From NCBI RefSeq assembly GCF_009193355.1, contig NZ_WBVT01000030.1, forward strand, positions 1 through 41,144: a stretch of DNA of 41,144 nucleotides, in the 5' to 3' direction. The notes under the pieces are model-generated. The model worked only from the letters and a program-made list of their open reading frames with translations, searched no databases and was not told the DNA's origin. Position 1 is the first letter of the stretch; each line of letters starts with the position of its first letter. The position numbers were made by a program, and so were the translations under genes. Shown piece after piece: positions 1 through 8,392 of this stretch. This DNA is from Bifidobacterium leontopitheci (GTDB lineage Bacteria; Actinomycetota; Actinomycetes; Actinomycetales; Bifidobacteriaceae).

Positions 1-172
1 GTGCACAATCCAACCGTTTTGTTCACTCTTCCTTCACATAAATTCCTCAAGGTGCACAATGTGTATCTTGAGGAAAGTGGGGCGAGGGGAAGGAAGAAAG
101 CGGAGTGCGAGGGAGTGGGATGTTCGGTGGTGTTGCGGGTTGGTGTGGCTCCCGCTGGCGGGAGCTGGCCCG
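1..172. repeat. Intergenic repeat, copy 1 of a segmental duplication
   Basis: The first ~170 bases recur almost unchanged at 303-474, an offset of 302. The unit opens with the word GTGCACAAT, then carries an inverted repeat TTCCTCAAG (43-51) / CTTGAGGAA (67-75), a purine-rich stretch, and a REP-like end with CTCCCGCTGGCGGGAG near 150-165. The window may cut the left end of this copy. No open frame here has convincing codon use or a ribosome site, so I read 1-889 as non-coding. Confidence 0.85.
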
Positions 173-286
173 CGAAGCGGGATTGAGGGTGGCCGCCCGC
201 GTTCTGCCCCGCGTTCTGCTGGGAATCATCTCCGCTTTTCCGTTCCCGAAGATGCACAATGTGCAACTTGCGGCAGAAAACGAGCA

Positions 287-312
287 GATTGTGCGCCTTA
301 AGGTGCACAATC
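287..312. repeat. 26-bp near-perfect palindrome
   Basis: GATTGTGC and GCACAATC flank a CCTTAAGG core with a single mismatched position pair (G/T). It sits exactly at the left border of the second duplicated copy. The half-site GCACAAT also occurs at 3, 53, 254, 305 and 355, so this may be a recurrent binding word. No function is known. Confidence 0.7.
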
Positions 313-474
313 CAACCGTTTTGTTCACTCTTCCTTCACATAAATTCCTCAAGGTGCACAATGTGTATCTTGAGGAAAGTGGGGCGAGGGGAAGGAAGAA
401 AGCGGAGTGCGAGGGAGTGGGATGTTCGGCGGCGTTGCGGGTTGATGTGGCTCCCGCTGGCGAGAGCTGGCGGC
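303..474. repeat. Intergenic repeat, copy 2
   Basis: Near-identical to 1-172, with scattered substitutions only towards the right end. It keeps the inverted repeat at 345-353 / 369-377. It is followed by a REP-like tail (448-495) and another GC-rich REP-like hairpin at 521-562. The remaining stretch to 889 shows no gene. Confidence 0.85.
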
Positions 475-661
475 GGAGCCGACTGAGGGTGGTTGTGGGG
501 TGCCGGGTGTTGACTGTTGTGACCACCCCAACCCGCTTCGCGGGAGCCCCGTCTGTGGGGGCGAAAAGTAAAGGCGCGTGAAGTGCGGCGGGACGAAGGG
601 CGCTCGCTCCCGCCTACCCCGCTCCCGCCAGCATCAGCTGGATTTCGTTAACTATGTAGGC

Positions 662-667
662 TATAAT
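662..667 (+). promoter_or_regulatory. Putative -10 box TATAAT
   Basis: A perfect TATAAT lies in an AT-rich island (645-730) inside otherwise GC-rich DNA, about 220 bases before the esterase start codon. The matching -35 position is poor (TGGATT), so the assignment is tentative. A transcript starting here would have a long 5' leader of about 215 nt. Confidence 0.35.
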
Positions 668-889
668 AAGGGGAATTTCAGCCGATTGCTGGATTCATAA
701 TTCAACGCGATAATCGAACCCCATAATCCAACCAACAGAGCAATCCCACAGCACCGTCACACGGCAACGTCAAATGGTGACGAAGCCGCCCGCGCCAGCG
801 AAGGCACGGCAGACGAACCGCGGAACACGGCAGTATGGCACTGTCGGCGGACCGTCAACGACGACGCTGCGAGAAGAAGGATCCCCATA

Positions 890-3800
890 ATGACCCATGC
901 AGCAAAGCCCACGCCGTTGCGCAGAATCGGCGCGCTGGCAGTGGCCCTCGCCACCCTGTGCGTCATGCCGGCGGGCGTGGCCAACGCGGTCGGCCCAACG
1001 CCGTCCGCCCCCGCCGCAACAGCCGACGCACAGCAGGAATATCTCAAGCTGACCATCGAACGCACCGACAAGAACGGTGACACGGTCGAAGTCGGCGACA
1101 CACTGACGTACATCATCGGTTACGAAAACGTTAGCACGCAGAACATCGCCGTCTACCCGCGCACGTCCAACCTCGACGGCGTGACCACACCGCAAGGCAA
1201 CACCAAATTCCCGATCTGCCGCTGGAGCACGCTCAAGCCAGGCGAAAAAGCCGCCTGCTCCAACACGGCGAACCCCAAGCTCGCCTATCACGTGGTCACC
1301 GAAGCGGACGTCGCGAACGGTTTCACCCCCGAAGCCAGCATCGACGCGACCACCGACTCGACCGGCAGTAAGGTACTGCAGTCCGTGAAGATCACCGGAC
1401 AGAAGGTCAACGTCGCCCAGCCGGTCGCGCTGCCCGCCGACATCGCCGCATGGAAGGCGCGCAACGAGCAGCTCGCCGACTACAAGACGCTCAGCGAGAA
1501 ACTCAGCAAGACGGACGGCATCAACTGGCTGTTCATCGGCGACTCGATCACGCAGGGCGTGCTGTACACGCGCGGCTACCGCATCTACTCCGAACTGTTC
1601 GCCAACCAGCTGGAAACCGAGAAGGTGCGCGGCGTCTCGCGCGCCGACGACCTCGTGATGAACACGGGCATCTCCAGCGCGGACGCCAGCTGGCCGCTCA
1701 AATCCGGCGCATTCGACAAGTGGGTCACCGAAAAACATCCGAACGTCGTGTTCATCACGTTCGGTATGAACGACGGCCGCAGCCATCAGTTCCCCGTCGA
1801 CCAGTACATCGCCAACCTCACGTCCATCATCGACAAGGTGCGCGAGCTCGGCGCGATCCCGATCCTGCAGACGCAGAACTACACGACCGACGCCACGTTC
1901 AACACGAACCTCGACACGTACTTCGACGCCGAACGCCGGCTCGCCATCAAGAAGGACGTCATCCTCGTCGACTTCAACAAGCGCTGGCTGGAACTCAACA
2001 ACGGCAACAAGCAGGGCAACACCTACATGGGCACCGGCAACAACATCCACCCCGGCGAAAACGGGCACATCGAATGGGCCAAGTTCACGCTCGGCGCGCT
2101 CAACATGCTCAGCGACAGCGACGCGATCGCCAAGTGGAACAGCGCCGACATGGCGCTCGCCGGCCCGAGCGTCGCAGCGTCCGCCGATGCGGTCGGGCTC
2201 AAGGGCACGGCCGGACTCGGCGACGCGCTGCCGTCCGGCGCGGCCACCGCGGACGTGGGCAAGTACCTCACCGGCGCGCAGTACATCGACGCCGGCGAGG
2301 ACGTCGTGAAAGCGGTCGCCGGCAAGCAGCAGTCCAACGTGACGATCCGGTTCCGCGCGGCAGGCGGCGGCAGCGAGCCGCAGACGCTGTTCTCGCTCGG
2401 CGACTCCGGCTCGACCACGCGCGCGACCGTGCGGCTGAGCGCGACCGGCCAGCTGCAGTTCCAGAACTCCGACGGCACCGGCGACTTCTACACGGTCGGC
2501 GCGGCGAACCTGGCCGACGGCAACTGGCACACGGTATCCGTGAACTTCGCGGACAACTCGTTCACCGCCTACGCCGACGGTGCTCTGCTGCGCACGGTCA
2601 GCGGCAACGCGAGCATCAAACTCAACGTGCCCGCCGCCATCACCGTCAACCAGGCGACCGTCGGCGCCGTGCGCGGCTCCGACGCGGCCGCCGGCAAGCA
2701 GCAGCTCACCGGCGTGGTCGACTACGTGACCGCGTGGGGCCGCAACCTCAGTGAGGCGGAAGCCAAGAAGATCACCGCCGAAACCCCGGTCGCCGAAGTC
2801 GCGGTCGCCAAGAACCAAGCCGCGACGGACGCGCTCAAGCCGCTCATCTCCAACACCGGCGTGCGCAAGAACATCGTGTTCGCCGGCGGCGAGACCATCG
2901 AAGGCGGCTACAGCGACCACATCATCGCCAAGAACCTCGTGCAGCTGCTCGACGAACGCGTGCGCTGGGAGTACGCGACCAGCCTGGGCGGCAACGACAC
3001 CGAGCTGCAGCGCGCCAAGTTCTTCGTGGCCGCGGCGCAGGGCGGCGTCACCGCCAAGCAGCTCGACGAGGAGTACGACGCGCGCATCGGCCAGTACAAG
3101 CCGGACATCCTGTTCGTCGCGCCCGACCTGTACGACGCCGACGGCAAGCTCGTCGAGACCGACGCGGCCGCGTTCGCCACGCACGTGAAGTCCGTGGCCG
3201 ACAAGGCGACGGCCGCCGGATCCAAAGTCGTGCTCGTCACGCCCGTCACCGTGCGCGGCGGTGAGGAGGCGTACGCCAAGGCCATGCGCGGCGTGGCTGA
3301 CGAGGCCGGCCTGCCGCTGCTCGACGCGCAGGCGTGGATCGGGCAGGTCGTCGCCGCGAACCCCGCCGTGCGCACCGGATGGTTCAACGCCGCCGGACAG
3401 CTCAACTACTCGGGCCACCTCGGCTACGCGCGGTTCATGATGAAGTCGCTCGACCTGTACCCGGCCAACGTGTCGCAAAGCCGCGTCGCATCGCTGCCGT
3501 ACGACACGATCGGCGTGAACCTGGCCGGCGCGAGCGAGAACGGCGGGGAAGTGCCGGTCGCGCGCGTGGACGGCGGGGCTGATGACGGCTCGGCTGACGG
3601 CGCGCGGGCGCACATCGACACCACGCGGATCGACCCGGCCGCCTCGCTGGTGATCGTCAAGGACTACCGCGTGGTCGAAGTCGCCGCCGACGGCACGCGC
3701 ACGACGGTCGCCAACGGACTCGCGCCCGCCGACGTGCTGAAGAACGGCATCGACGTGCCGCTCGCCGCCGGCGACACCGCCGCGCACACGTACGAGGTGA

Positions 3801-4435
3801 TCGGTTCGGCCGTGGTGCCGGACGGGTCGCAGCCGGTCACCGTGACGTACACGGCGACGCTGCCGGCCGTCGAGCCTGGGCCGGGGCCTGATCCGGGGCC
3901 GGGCGCCGTGACGATCGACCACATCACCGCGGTCACCACGCAGACCGGCGTCAAGGTCGGCGACCGGTTCGACCGCGGCAAGGTGATCGTGACCGCGACG
4001 CTCACCGACGGCAAGAAGCGGGCGCTCGCCGCCGATGAATACGCGCTGACCGCCGTGGACGAGCAGGGCAAGACCGTCGATCTGAGCCAGCCGTTCGTCA
4101 AGGCAGGCAAGGTGACGGTCACCGCGTCCGTGGCCAACGGCGATGCGGCCGCGTTCACCGCGCGGTTCGCCATCAGCGTGACGGCGAGGCCGGGCACCGG
4201 CGGCGGGACCGGAAGCGGTGCCGGGACTGGTAGCGGGTCGGGAGCCGGGCAGGGTGCCGGTTCCGGGACCGGCAGCGAGGCCGGACGGAAGCCGGGCGCG
4301 GGCGACGGTTCCGGCAGCGGGCTGTCGAAAACCGGCGCGGACGTCGCTGCCGTGACGGCCGCGGCCGGGCTGCTGATGCTGGCCGGTGTCGCGGCGGCCG
4401 TCGCGCGAGGCCGGCGCCGGAGCGTGCGGCCGTGA
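890..4435 (+). CDS. Wall-anchored SGNH/GDSL esterase with LamG-like and second degenerate SGNH domain
   Basis: 1181-aa surface protein. The start ATG follows AGAAGG (875-880) at good spacing and opens a signal peptide (hydrophobic core about 12-30, cleavage near ANA-VG). Residues ~45-170 look like an Ig/DUF11-type sandwich. The first SGNH domain (~205-410) has block I GDSIT with Ser219, block III GMND with Asn294 and block V NIHPG with His387, so it should be an active hydrolase or esterase. A LamG-like fold follows (~480-630), then a second SGNH-like domain (~660-860) in which the block I serine is lost (GGETIEGG). Next come a bacterial Ig-like domain (~1005-1095), a Gly/Ser/Thr-rich wall linker and the sorting signal LSKTG (1145-1149) with a membrane helix and RGRRR tail. 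Related bifidobacterial proteins act on host or dietary glycans. Deacetylation of sialic acid or of plant or mucin glycans is possible, but the substrate is not readable from sequence. Confidence 0.85.
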   Translation: MTHAAKPTPLRRIGALAVALATLCVMPAGVANAVGPTPSAPAATADAQQEYLKLTIERTDKNGDTVEVGDTLTYIIGYENVSTQNIAVYPRTSNLDGVTTPQGNTKFPICRWSTLKPGEKAACSNTANPKLAYHVVTEADVANGFTPEASIDATTDSTGSKVLQSVKITGQKVNVAQPVALPADIAAWKARNEQLADYKTLSEKLSKTDGINWLFIGDSITQGVLYTRGYRIYSELFANQLETEKVRGVSRADDLVMNTGISSADASWPLKSGAFDKWVTEKHPNVVFITFGMNDGRSHQFPVDQYIANLTSIIDKVRELGAIPILQTQNYTTDATFNTNLDTYFDAERRLAIKKDVILVDFNKRWLELNNGNKQGNTYMGTGNNIHPGENGHIEWAKFTLGALNMLSDSDAIAKWNSADMALAGPSVAASADAVGLKGTAGLGDALPSGAATADVGKYLTGAQYIDAGEDVVKAVAGKQQSNVTIRFRAAGGGSEPQTLFSLGDSGSTTRATVRLSATGQLQFQNSDGTGDFYTVGAANLADGNWHTVSVNFADNSFTAYADGALLRTVSGNASIKLNVPAAITVNQATVGAVRGSDAAAGKQQLTGVVDYVTAWGRNLSEAEAKKITAETPVAEVAVAKNQAATDALKPLISNTGVRKNIVFAGGETIEGGYSDHIIAKNLVQLLDERVRWEYATSLGGNDTELQRAKFFVAAAQGGVTAKQLDEEYDARIGQYKPDILFVAPDLYDADGKLVETDAAAFATHVKSVADKATAAGSKVVLVTPVTVRGGEEAYAKAMRGVADEAGLPLLDAQAWIGQVVAANPAVRTGWFNAAGQLNYSGHLGYARFMMKSLDLYPANVSQSRVASLPYDTIGVNLAGASENGGEVPVARVDGGADDGSADGARAHIDTTRIDPAASLVIVKDYRVVEVAADGTRTTVANGLAPADVLKNGIDVPLAAGDTAAHTYEVIGSAVVPDGSQPVTVTYTATLPAVEPGPGPDPGPGAVTIDHITAVTTQTGVKVGDRFDRGKVIVTATLTDGKKRALAADEYALTAVDEQGKTVDLSQPFVKAGKVTVTASVANGDAAAFTARFAISVTARPGTGGGTGSGAGTGSGSGAGQGAGSGTGSEAGRKPGAGDGSGSGLSKTGADVAAVTAAAGLLMLAGVAAAVARGRRRSVRP

Positions 4436-4488
4436 TTGCGCGGGCCGGTTGCGGGCGGCTTGGCTCGCGGCCGGTAGCGGGCTGATGG

Positions 4489-4531
4489 AGCCGGTGACGG
4501 TCCGGTAGTGGGCCGGTGACGGTCCGGTAGC
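4489..4531. repeat. Tandem 21-22-bp repeat, two units
   Basis: GCCGGTGACGGTCCGGTAG occurs twice in succession just after the esterase stop codon, and a diverged unit lies upstream (4470-4485). It is a short GC-rich minisatellite with no coding sign. Confidence 0.7.
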
Positions 4532-4545
4532 GATCTGGTATGCAG

Positions 4546-4575
4546 CGGAGGCTCTCCTTGAACGGGGAGCCTCCG
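4546..4575 (+). terminator. Hairpin terminator after the esterase gene
   Basis: A 12-bp stem (4546-4557 with 4564-4575, one G-U pair) closes a 6-nt loop 110 bases after the stop codon. The tract after it is only weakly U-rich (TCATGTTG), so termination may be partial. Confidence 0.55.
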
Positions 4576-4730
4576 TCATGTTGCGCCGTCGGATGACGGA
4601 ATGGTGGTGCCGGCAGGCCGTCGGTCGACATTCCCGTGCCGATTGTCGCCGGAAGGTGCGCGGGGATGGTGAGCAGGGCGGCGGAGGCTGACGCGAGGCT
4701 TGGCGGGAGGGCGAAAAAACTGGCTTTTTT

Positions 4731-4870
4731 GAGATGTGGGTGTTTTGTTTGGCGAATTCGCCCGGCACCACGAACACCTCACATCCTCAAAACGGCTCTA
4801 TGGAGCCGTTTTCATCAATGTCGCCCGCGGTGTCATCCGTGAAATCCTCCAAACGAAACACCCACATCTC
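4731..4870. repeat. 140-bp structured element bounded by 22-bp inverted repeats
   Basis: The arms 4731-4752 and 4849-4870 are inverted repeats with 21 of 22 positions matching. Inside are a perfect palindrome GGCGAATTCGCC (4751-4762) and a strong hairpin AAAACGGCTC / GAGCCGTTTT (4789-4798, 4803-4812). A segment at 4773-4786 can also pair with the left arm using one bulge, so the two pairings would be mutually exclusive. It lies alone in the 711-bp gap between the esterase and HAD genes. It could be a small mobile element (MITE-like), a structured RNA or a double terminator. Confidence 0.65.
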
Positions 4871-5147
4871 GAAGGGGATGCCGTATGAACGGTGTCGGGT
4901 GGGGCAATGGCGGCCAATCCATGCGGTTTTATGCGACATTTGCGACGATGCTGCCAGTTAATTGCTGTTGCGCGTCCTTGCGCAACGTCCATGGCCGAAC
5001 GGCACATCGCGTCGCACGATATTGTGACTCGCTGCCGTCGCAATCTCGGTGTCATTTGCGATAATCGACGATGGATAGGCAGGGCCGGCGGGCAGCCCGA
5101 CCGGTCGGAACGGCGCAGAACCAGCGCAACAACGAAAGGCGAACGAT

Positions 5148-5831
5148 ATGAGTGACATGCTGCTGAAGGCCGTGTTCTGGGACATGGACGGCACGTTGAT
5201 CGACTCGGAGCCGTACTGGCACGCCGGCGAGATGGAGATCGCGCGCGCCCACGGCGGCTACTGGGATTCCGAGCTCGCGTGGCAGGGGTCGGGCACGCCG
5301 GTGCCGGCGGTCGCGCAGCGGATGGTCGAGCACGGCTGCCAGCTGTCGGTCGAGGAGATCGGCAAGGGGATGATCGACTACGTGTCGCGCGCGGAGGCGG
5401 CGCACATGCCGTGGATCGACGGCGTGACGGATGTGCTGAAGTCGCTGGTTGCGGCGGGGATTCCGTCGGTGCTGGTGACCACGTCGCCGCGTCATCTGGC
5501 GCAGGGTTTGGTCGATCAGGCGCCGGCCGGCGCGTTCGTCGGGTTCGTGTGCGGCGACGATGACGTGGAGAAGAAGCCGTCGCCGGAACCGTATCTGGCC
5601 GCGGGGCGGGTGCTCGGCATCGCGCCCGAGGACATGCGCTACTGCGTGGCGCTCGAGGATTCGATGAGCGGCCTGCGTTCGGCCGCCGCGTCCGGCGCGA
5701 CCACCATCGCGCAGACCGGCTACATCCGTACTGACACGTCGGCCGGCCCGCAGTTCGCCTCGATCGACTCGTACGCGGGCGTGACCGCCGCGACGCTCGA
5801 CGGCTACGTGCGCCAGCGCGTGGGGGAGTGA
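5148..5831 (+). CDS. HAD-superfamily hydrolase, beta-phosphoglucomutase/phosphatase-like
   Basis: 227-aa cytoplasmic protein of the haloacid dehalogenase superfamily, subfamily IA. Motif I is DMDGTLIDSE with the nucleophile Asp12 and acid/base Asp14. Motif II is the VTTSPRH region (~110-117), motif III the lysine in EKKPSPEPY (~142), and motif IV is ALEDSMSG (~165-172), which binds Mg2+. The helical cap between ~20 and ~90 is typical of phosphatases and phosphomutases acting on small phosphorylated sugars or nucleotides. The exact substrate cannot be told from sequence. GAAAGG precedes the ATG by 9 bases. The gene stands alone, with a convergent hairpin after it. A GATAAT at 5059-5064 may be its -10 box. 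Confidence 0.85.
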   Translation: MSDMLLKAVFWDMDGTLIDSEPYWHAGEMEIARAHGGYWDSELAWQGSGTPVPAVAQRMVEHGCQLSVEEIGKGMIDYVSRAEAAHMPWIDGVTDVLKSLVAAGIPSVLVTTSPRHLAQGLVDQAPAGAFVGFVCGDDDVEKKPSPEPYLAAGRVLGIAPEDMRYCVALEDSMSGLRSAAASGATTIAQTGYIRTDTSAGPQFASIDSYAGVTAATLDGYVRQRVGE

Positions 5832-5835
5832 CGGG

Positions 5836-5887
5836 TTCGGGGGTGTTGGCTTGGCTTCCTGGGGAGGGAAGCTGGCCAGCACCCGAA
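5836..5887. terminator. Convergent hairpin between HAD and DUF4143 genes
   Basis: TTCGGGGGTGTTGGC (5836-5850) pairs imperfectly with GCCAGCACCCGAA (5875-5887), with an inner stem GGCTTCC/GGAAGC. It lies in the 74-bp gap between two genes facing each other, so it can serve both. No strong U-tract follows. Confidence 0.55.
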
Positions 5888-5905
5888 ACTGTGCGGCAGT
5901 GTTCT

Positions 5906-7216
5906 TTATGCGCCTAACGTACCAAGCGGAATGACAAGGACGCCGTCTTCCCTTCGATAGGCGAAGTCTCCTATGCCGACAAGCACCGCGAGGAATTCCG
6001 GTTCTTTGGTTCGCGCGCCGGGATTGCGCATGAGCTTGTTCCTCAAACGCAGCAGGTTACCGGCGGCTTCCTCTGCTTTGTCGTGGCTGGACTTGACCTC
6101 GATGCCTCCCCATCGGCCGTCGGCGAGTTCGATGATGATGTCGCATTCCAATCCGGAATCATCGTGGTAGTACCGTACGGGTTCCATACCGATGTCCGGC
6201 AGAGAGCTCGCGTAGACGAGCAGATCGCGCACACACATGTTCTCGAACAGGAACCCGAATGTCTGCCAGTCGTTGAGCAGCGCTGCGGGATTCATACCCA
6301 GCAGGGCCGCGGCGATGGAGGGGTCTGCAAAATAACGGCGTGGTTTGGTTTGCAGACGTTTGGGATCACGTGCGGGCGGCACCCACCCCTTGACCGGGGC
6401 GATGACGAACATGTCCGTGAACATGCTGACGTATTCGGAAACCGTGCGGTCCGAGACGAAATCGTCGGGAACCTCTTCGGAGCCGTACATGTCTTTGCGC
6501 AAGGTCTTGTACGTCACCGGTTGGCTGATGTTGCGGGCCAGGGAGTCCAACAGTCGCCGCGCGGTGTCGGGGTCCTTGCCGAGACGGGCGACGCTCTCGG
6601 TCAACGTCAGCCGGATGTACTCGCGGATGAGGATCTGCGCGTCCGTGACGGACAGGTTTTGCGCTTTAGGCCATCCTCCGCGGCATACGGCGTCAAGCAG
6701 CGTGTGCGGGTCGACATTGGACGCGGCGGGCGCGAACTTGTGGCTGAACAGGGCGGCAAGACTGACCTTGCCTGAGGATAATCCGGATTCCGTGAGGGTC
6801 ATCGGATGCATGCGGATGCGCCCGATGCGCCCGGCTCCGCTGTGATGCGGGGTCTCGTCGCGCAATGGCGTGGATGATTCGGTCAGCAGCCACTGGCCTT
6901 TGTCGTCGGGATTGTCGTCCACGCTGTGGCGCACTTCGTCCCAAATGGCCGGCGCGAGCTGCCATTCGTCGATGATGTGCGGGCGGTCGCCCAACAGCAT
7001 CAGCGAAGGGTCGGCCTTGGCCAATGCGAGATTGTTGCTCCGGTCCACATAGGTGATGCTGGAGCCGTGCGCGCGTGCGGTCCAGGTTTTGCCGCACCAT
7101 TTCGTGCCGGCGATTTCCACGGCGCCGAAGATGCGTTGATACCGTTCGACCTGCTTGTCGACAATGCGGGGCCGATAGTGGGGCGGGCGAATCGGCTTAG
7201 GGGTGGGAACGTCCAT
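5906..7216 (-). CDS. AAA-type ATPase with C-terminal DUF4143 domain
   Basis: 436 aa. The N-terminal ATPase carries a Walker A-like GTKWCGKT (37-44) and Walker B IIDEWQ (Asp83, Glu84). A sensor-like LLTESSTP at ~109-116 has Glu where family members usually have Gly. The C-terminal half (~205-430) matches the DUF4143 fold: the GGWPKA region, and a late IEVKSS resembling a nuclease-type D/E-x-K core ahead of it (LECDIIIE...GGIEVKSS). Proteins of this type are common, patchily distributed and of unknown role; defence or DNA handling has been proposed. The start is supported by GAAAGGG 9-14 bases upstream. Its promoter region carries three phased AATCCGAAT words (7258-7312). It is a single gene convergent with the HAD gene. 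Confidence 0.85.
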   Translation of the reverse strand: MDVPTPKPIRPPHYRPRIVDKQVERYQRIFGAVEIAGTKWCGKTWTARAHGSSITYVDRSNNLALAKADPSLMLLGDRPHIIDEWQLAPAIWDEVRHSVDDNPDDKGQWLLTESSTPLRDETPHHSGAGRIGRIRMHPMTLTESGLSSGKVSLAALFSHKFAPAASNVDPHTLLDAVCRGGWPKAQNLSVTDAQILIREYIRLTLTESVARLGKDPDTARRLLDSLARNISQPVTYKTLRKDMYGSEEVPDDFVSDRTVSEYVSMFTDMFVIAPVKGWVPPARDPKRLQTKPRRYFADPSIAAALLGMNPAALLNDWQTFGFLFENMCVRDLLVYASSLPDIGMEPVRYYHDDSGLECDIIIELADGRWGGIEVKSSHDKAEEAAGNLLRLRNKLMRNPGARTKEPEFLAVLVGIGDFAYRREDGVLVIPLGTLGA

Positions 7217-7257
7217 GTTATGCGCCCTTTCTCGGTGTCATGATATGTGGCCGCAAC

Positions 7258-7312
7258 AATCCGAATATTCCGACTGCAATAATCCGAATTCTTCAACTAC
7301 CAAAATCCGAAT
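7258..7312 (-). promoter_or_regulatory. Three AATCCGAAT iterons at exact 23-bp spacing
   Basis: AATCCGAAT occurs at 7258-7266, 7281-7289 and 7304-7312, with a related ATTCCGACT at 7268. The array sits 42-96 bases upstream of the DUF4143 ATPase start, in an AT-rich island. Exact spacing near two helical turns suggests cooperative binding of one protein on one face of the helix. Confidence 0.6.
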
Positions 7313-7452
7313 TAGCGGGGAAGGCGAACTCGATGAATTGTGCGCTGAAATGCCCGGTTTTTGGGGTGTATTGCGGGCATTTGAGCCCATGAATCCGGGG
7401 TTGCGGGTGTTTCGGCGCTGATGTTGGGCCCGCCGCGCCGCCAAGGTAAAGA

Positions 7453-7486
7453 AAAACCCTCCGGAGGTGGAATTCCGGAGGGTTTA
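7453..7486 (-). terminator. Rho-independent terminator of tRNA-Ala
   Basis: AACCCTCCGGA and TCCGGAGGGTT (7455-7465, 7474-7484) form an 11-bp perfect stem. Read on the minus strand it ends in TTTTTC, directly 3' of the tRNA. A clear intrinsic terminator. Confidence 0.9.
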
Positions 7487-7487
7487 G

Positions 7488-7560
7488 TGGAGCTGATGGT
7501 AATCGAAACCACGACCTCTTCGATGCGAACGAAGCGCTCTACCAACTGAGCTACAGCCCC
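7488..7560 (-). tRNA. tRNA-Ala (anticodon CGC)
   Basis: 73-nt cloverleaf on the minus strand. The acceptor GGGGCTG pairs with CAGCTCC (one G-U), the D arm is GCTC/GAGC, and the anticodon stem CTTCG/CGAAG holds the loop TTCGCAT with anticodon CGC, which reads GCG. The T arm is GTGGT/ACCAT with loop TTCGATT, and the discriminator is A. The 3' CCA is not encoded, so it must be added after transcription. A strong terminator follows. Confidence 0.95.
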
Positions 7561-7708
7561 TTGGTTTGTTGCCTTGCACTGCAGGACAACTCGATACACA
7601 ATAATACGCTATCGCCGCAAACGCAATTCAGTTTGTGAAGAAATCGTGAAGTTTCAATCCCGCCACGGGCCACCAACGCGTGGCAGGGACCCGTGCCGCC
7701 GCCACAGC

Positions 7709-8392
7709 TTACTTCGCGTGGGCCGCCGGCTTGGCCGAGCCGCCCTTCTTCTTGCCCGCGCGCGCCTTGATCAGGCCAATGATGGTCGGCAGCAGCGAGA
7801 TCACCAGAATCAGCACGATCACCAGCTCGAAATGCTTCTGCACTGCGGGAATCCCGCCGAAGAAGAAGCCAAGCAGCGTGAACAGCGTCGACCAGGTAAG
7901 GCCGCCGAGGATCGAGAACGGCGTGAACCGGCTCCAACGCATGCCCGAAATGCCCGAGATGAACGGCATGAACGTCCTGATGAACGGGAAGAACCGACCC
8001 AGGAACACGGCCAGTGGCCCCCACTTCTCGATCATCTGCTCGGTCTTCTCAAGCCGTTCCGGCGTCATGGCCTTCACCTTGCCGGACGCGATGATGCGGC
8101 GGCCGAAGAAATGTCCGATGAAATAGTTGCTTTGGTCGCCCAGGATCGGCGCGATCCACACGACCGGCAGCAGCGCCATCAGCGGCAGTCCGCTGTCGCC
8201 CTGCGCGGCGAAGAAGCCGGCGGCGAACAGCAGCGAGTCGCCGGGCAGGAACGGGAAGAACACCACGCCCGTCTCGATGAACACGATGAGGAAGATGAAG
8301 CCGAGCGTCGGTATGGTGCCCATCGCGATCCAGCTGGCGATGGCGCTGCGCGGATCCTTCAGCAGATTGATGATGAAATGAACGAAACCCAT
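7709..8392 (-). CDS. DedA-family membrane protein
   Basis: 227 aa from the chosen ATG at 8392, which has AGGA 5 bases upstream; a GTG 27 bases earlier is possible but lacks a site. It shows the DedA/SNARE-associated pattern: hydrophobic segments at ~25-47, 70-85, 125-135, 150-172 and 185-210, the family motif FLPGDSLLF (48-56), and GRFFPFIRTFMP (132-143) with the conserved arginine. The C-terminus is Lys/Ala-rich and cytosolic. DedA proteins are integral membrane proteins implicated in lipid scrambling or flippase activity (undecaprenyl phosphate or phospholipids) and envelope homeostasis. The gene stands alone between tRNA-Ala and rsmI. Confidence 0.9.
   Translation of the reverse strand: MGFVHFIINLLKDPRSAIASWIAMGTIPTLGFIFLIVFIETGVVFFPFLPGDSLLFAAGFFAAQGDSGLPLMALLPVVWIAPILGDQSNYFIGHFFGRRIIASGKVKAMTPERLEKTEQMIEKWGPLAVFLGRFFPFIRTFMPFISGISGMRWSRFTPFSILGGLTWSTLFTLLGFFFGGIPAVQKHFELVIVLILVISLLPTIIGLIKARAGKKKGGSAKPAAHAK

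Noticed and set aside
47..581. Open frames in the first 600 bases
   Set aside because: They run through duplicated repeats on both strands, giving the same peptides twice, without ribosome sites or family motifs.
770..4777. Minus-strand open frame of 1335 codons opposite the esterase gene
   Set aside because: It mirrors the esterase gene, whose third-position GC bias keeps the antisense frame open. It lacks domains and a ribosome site.
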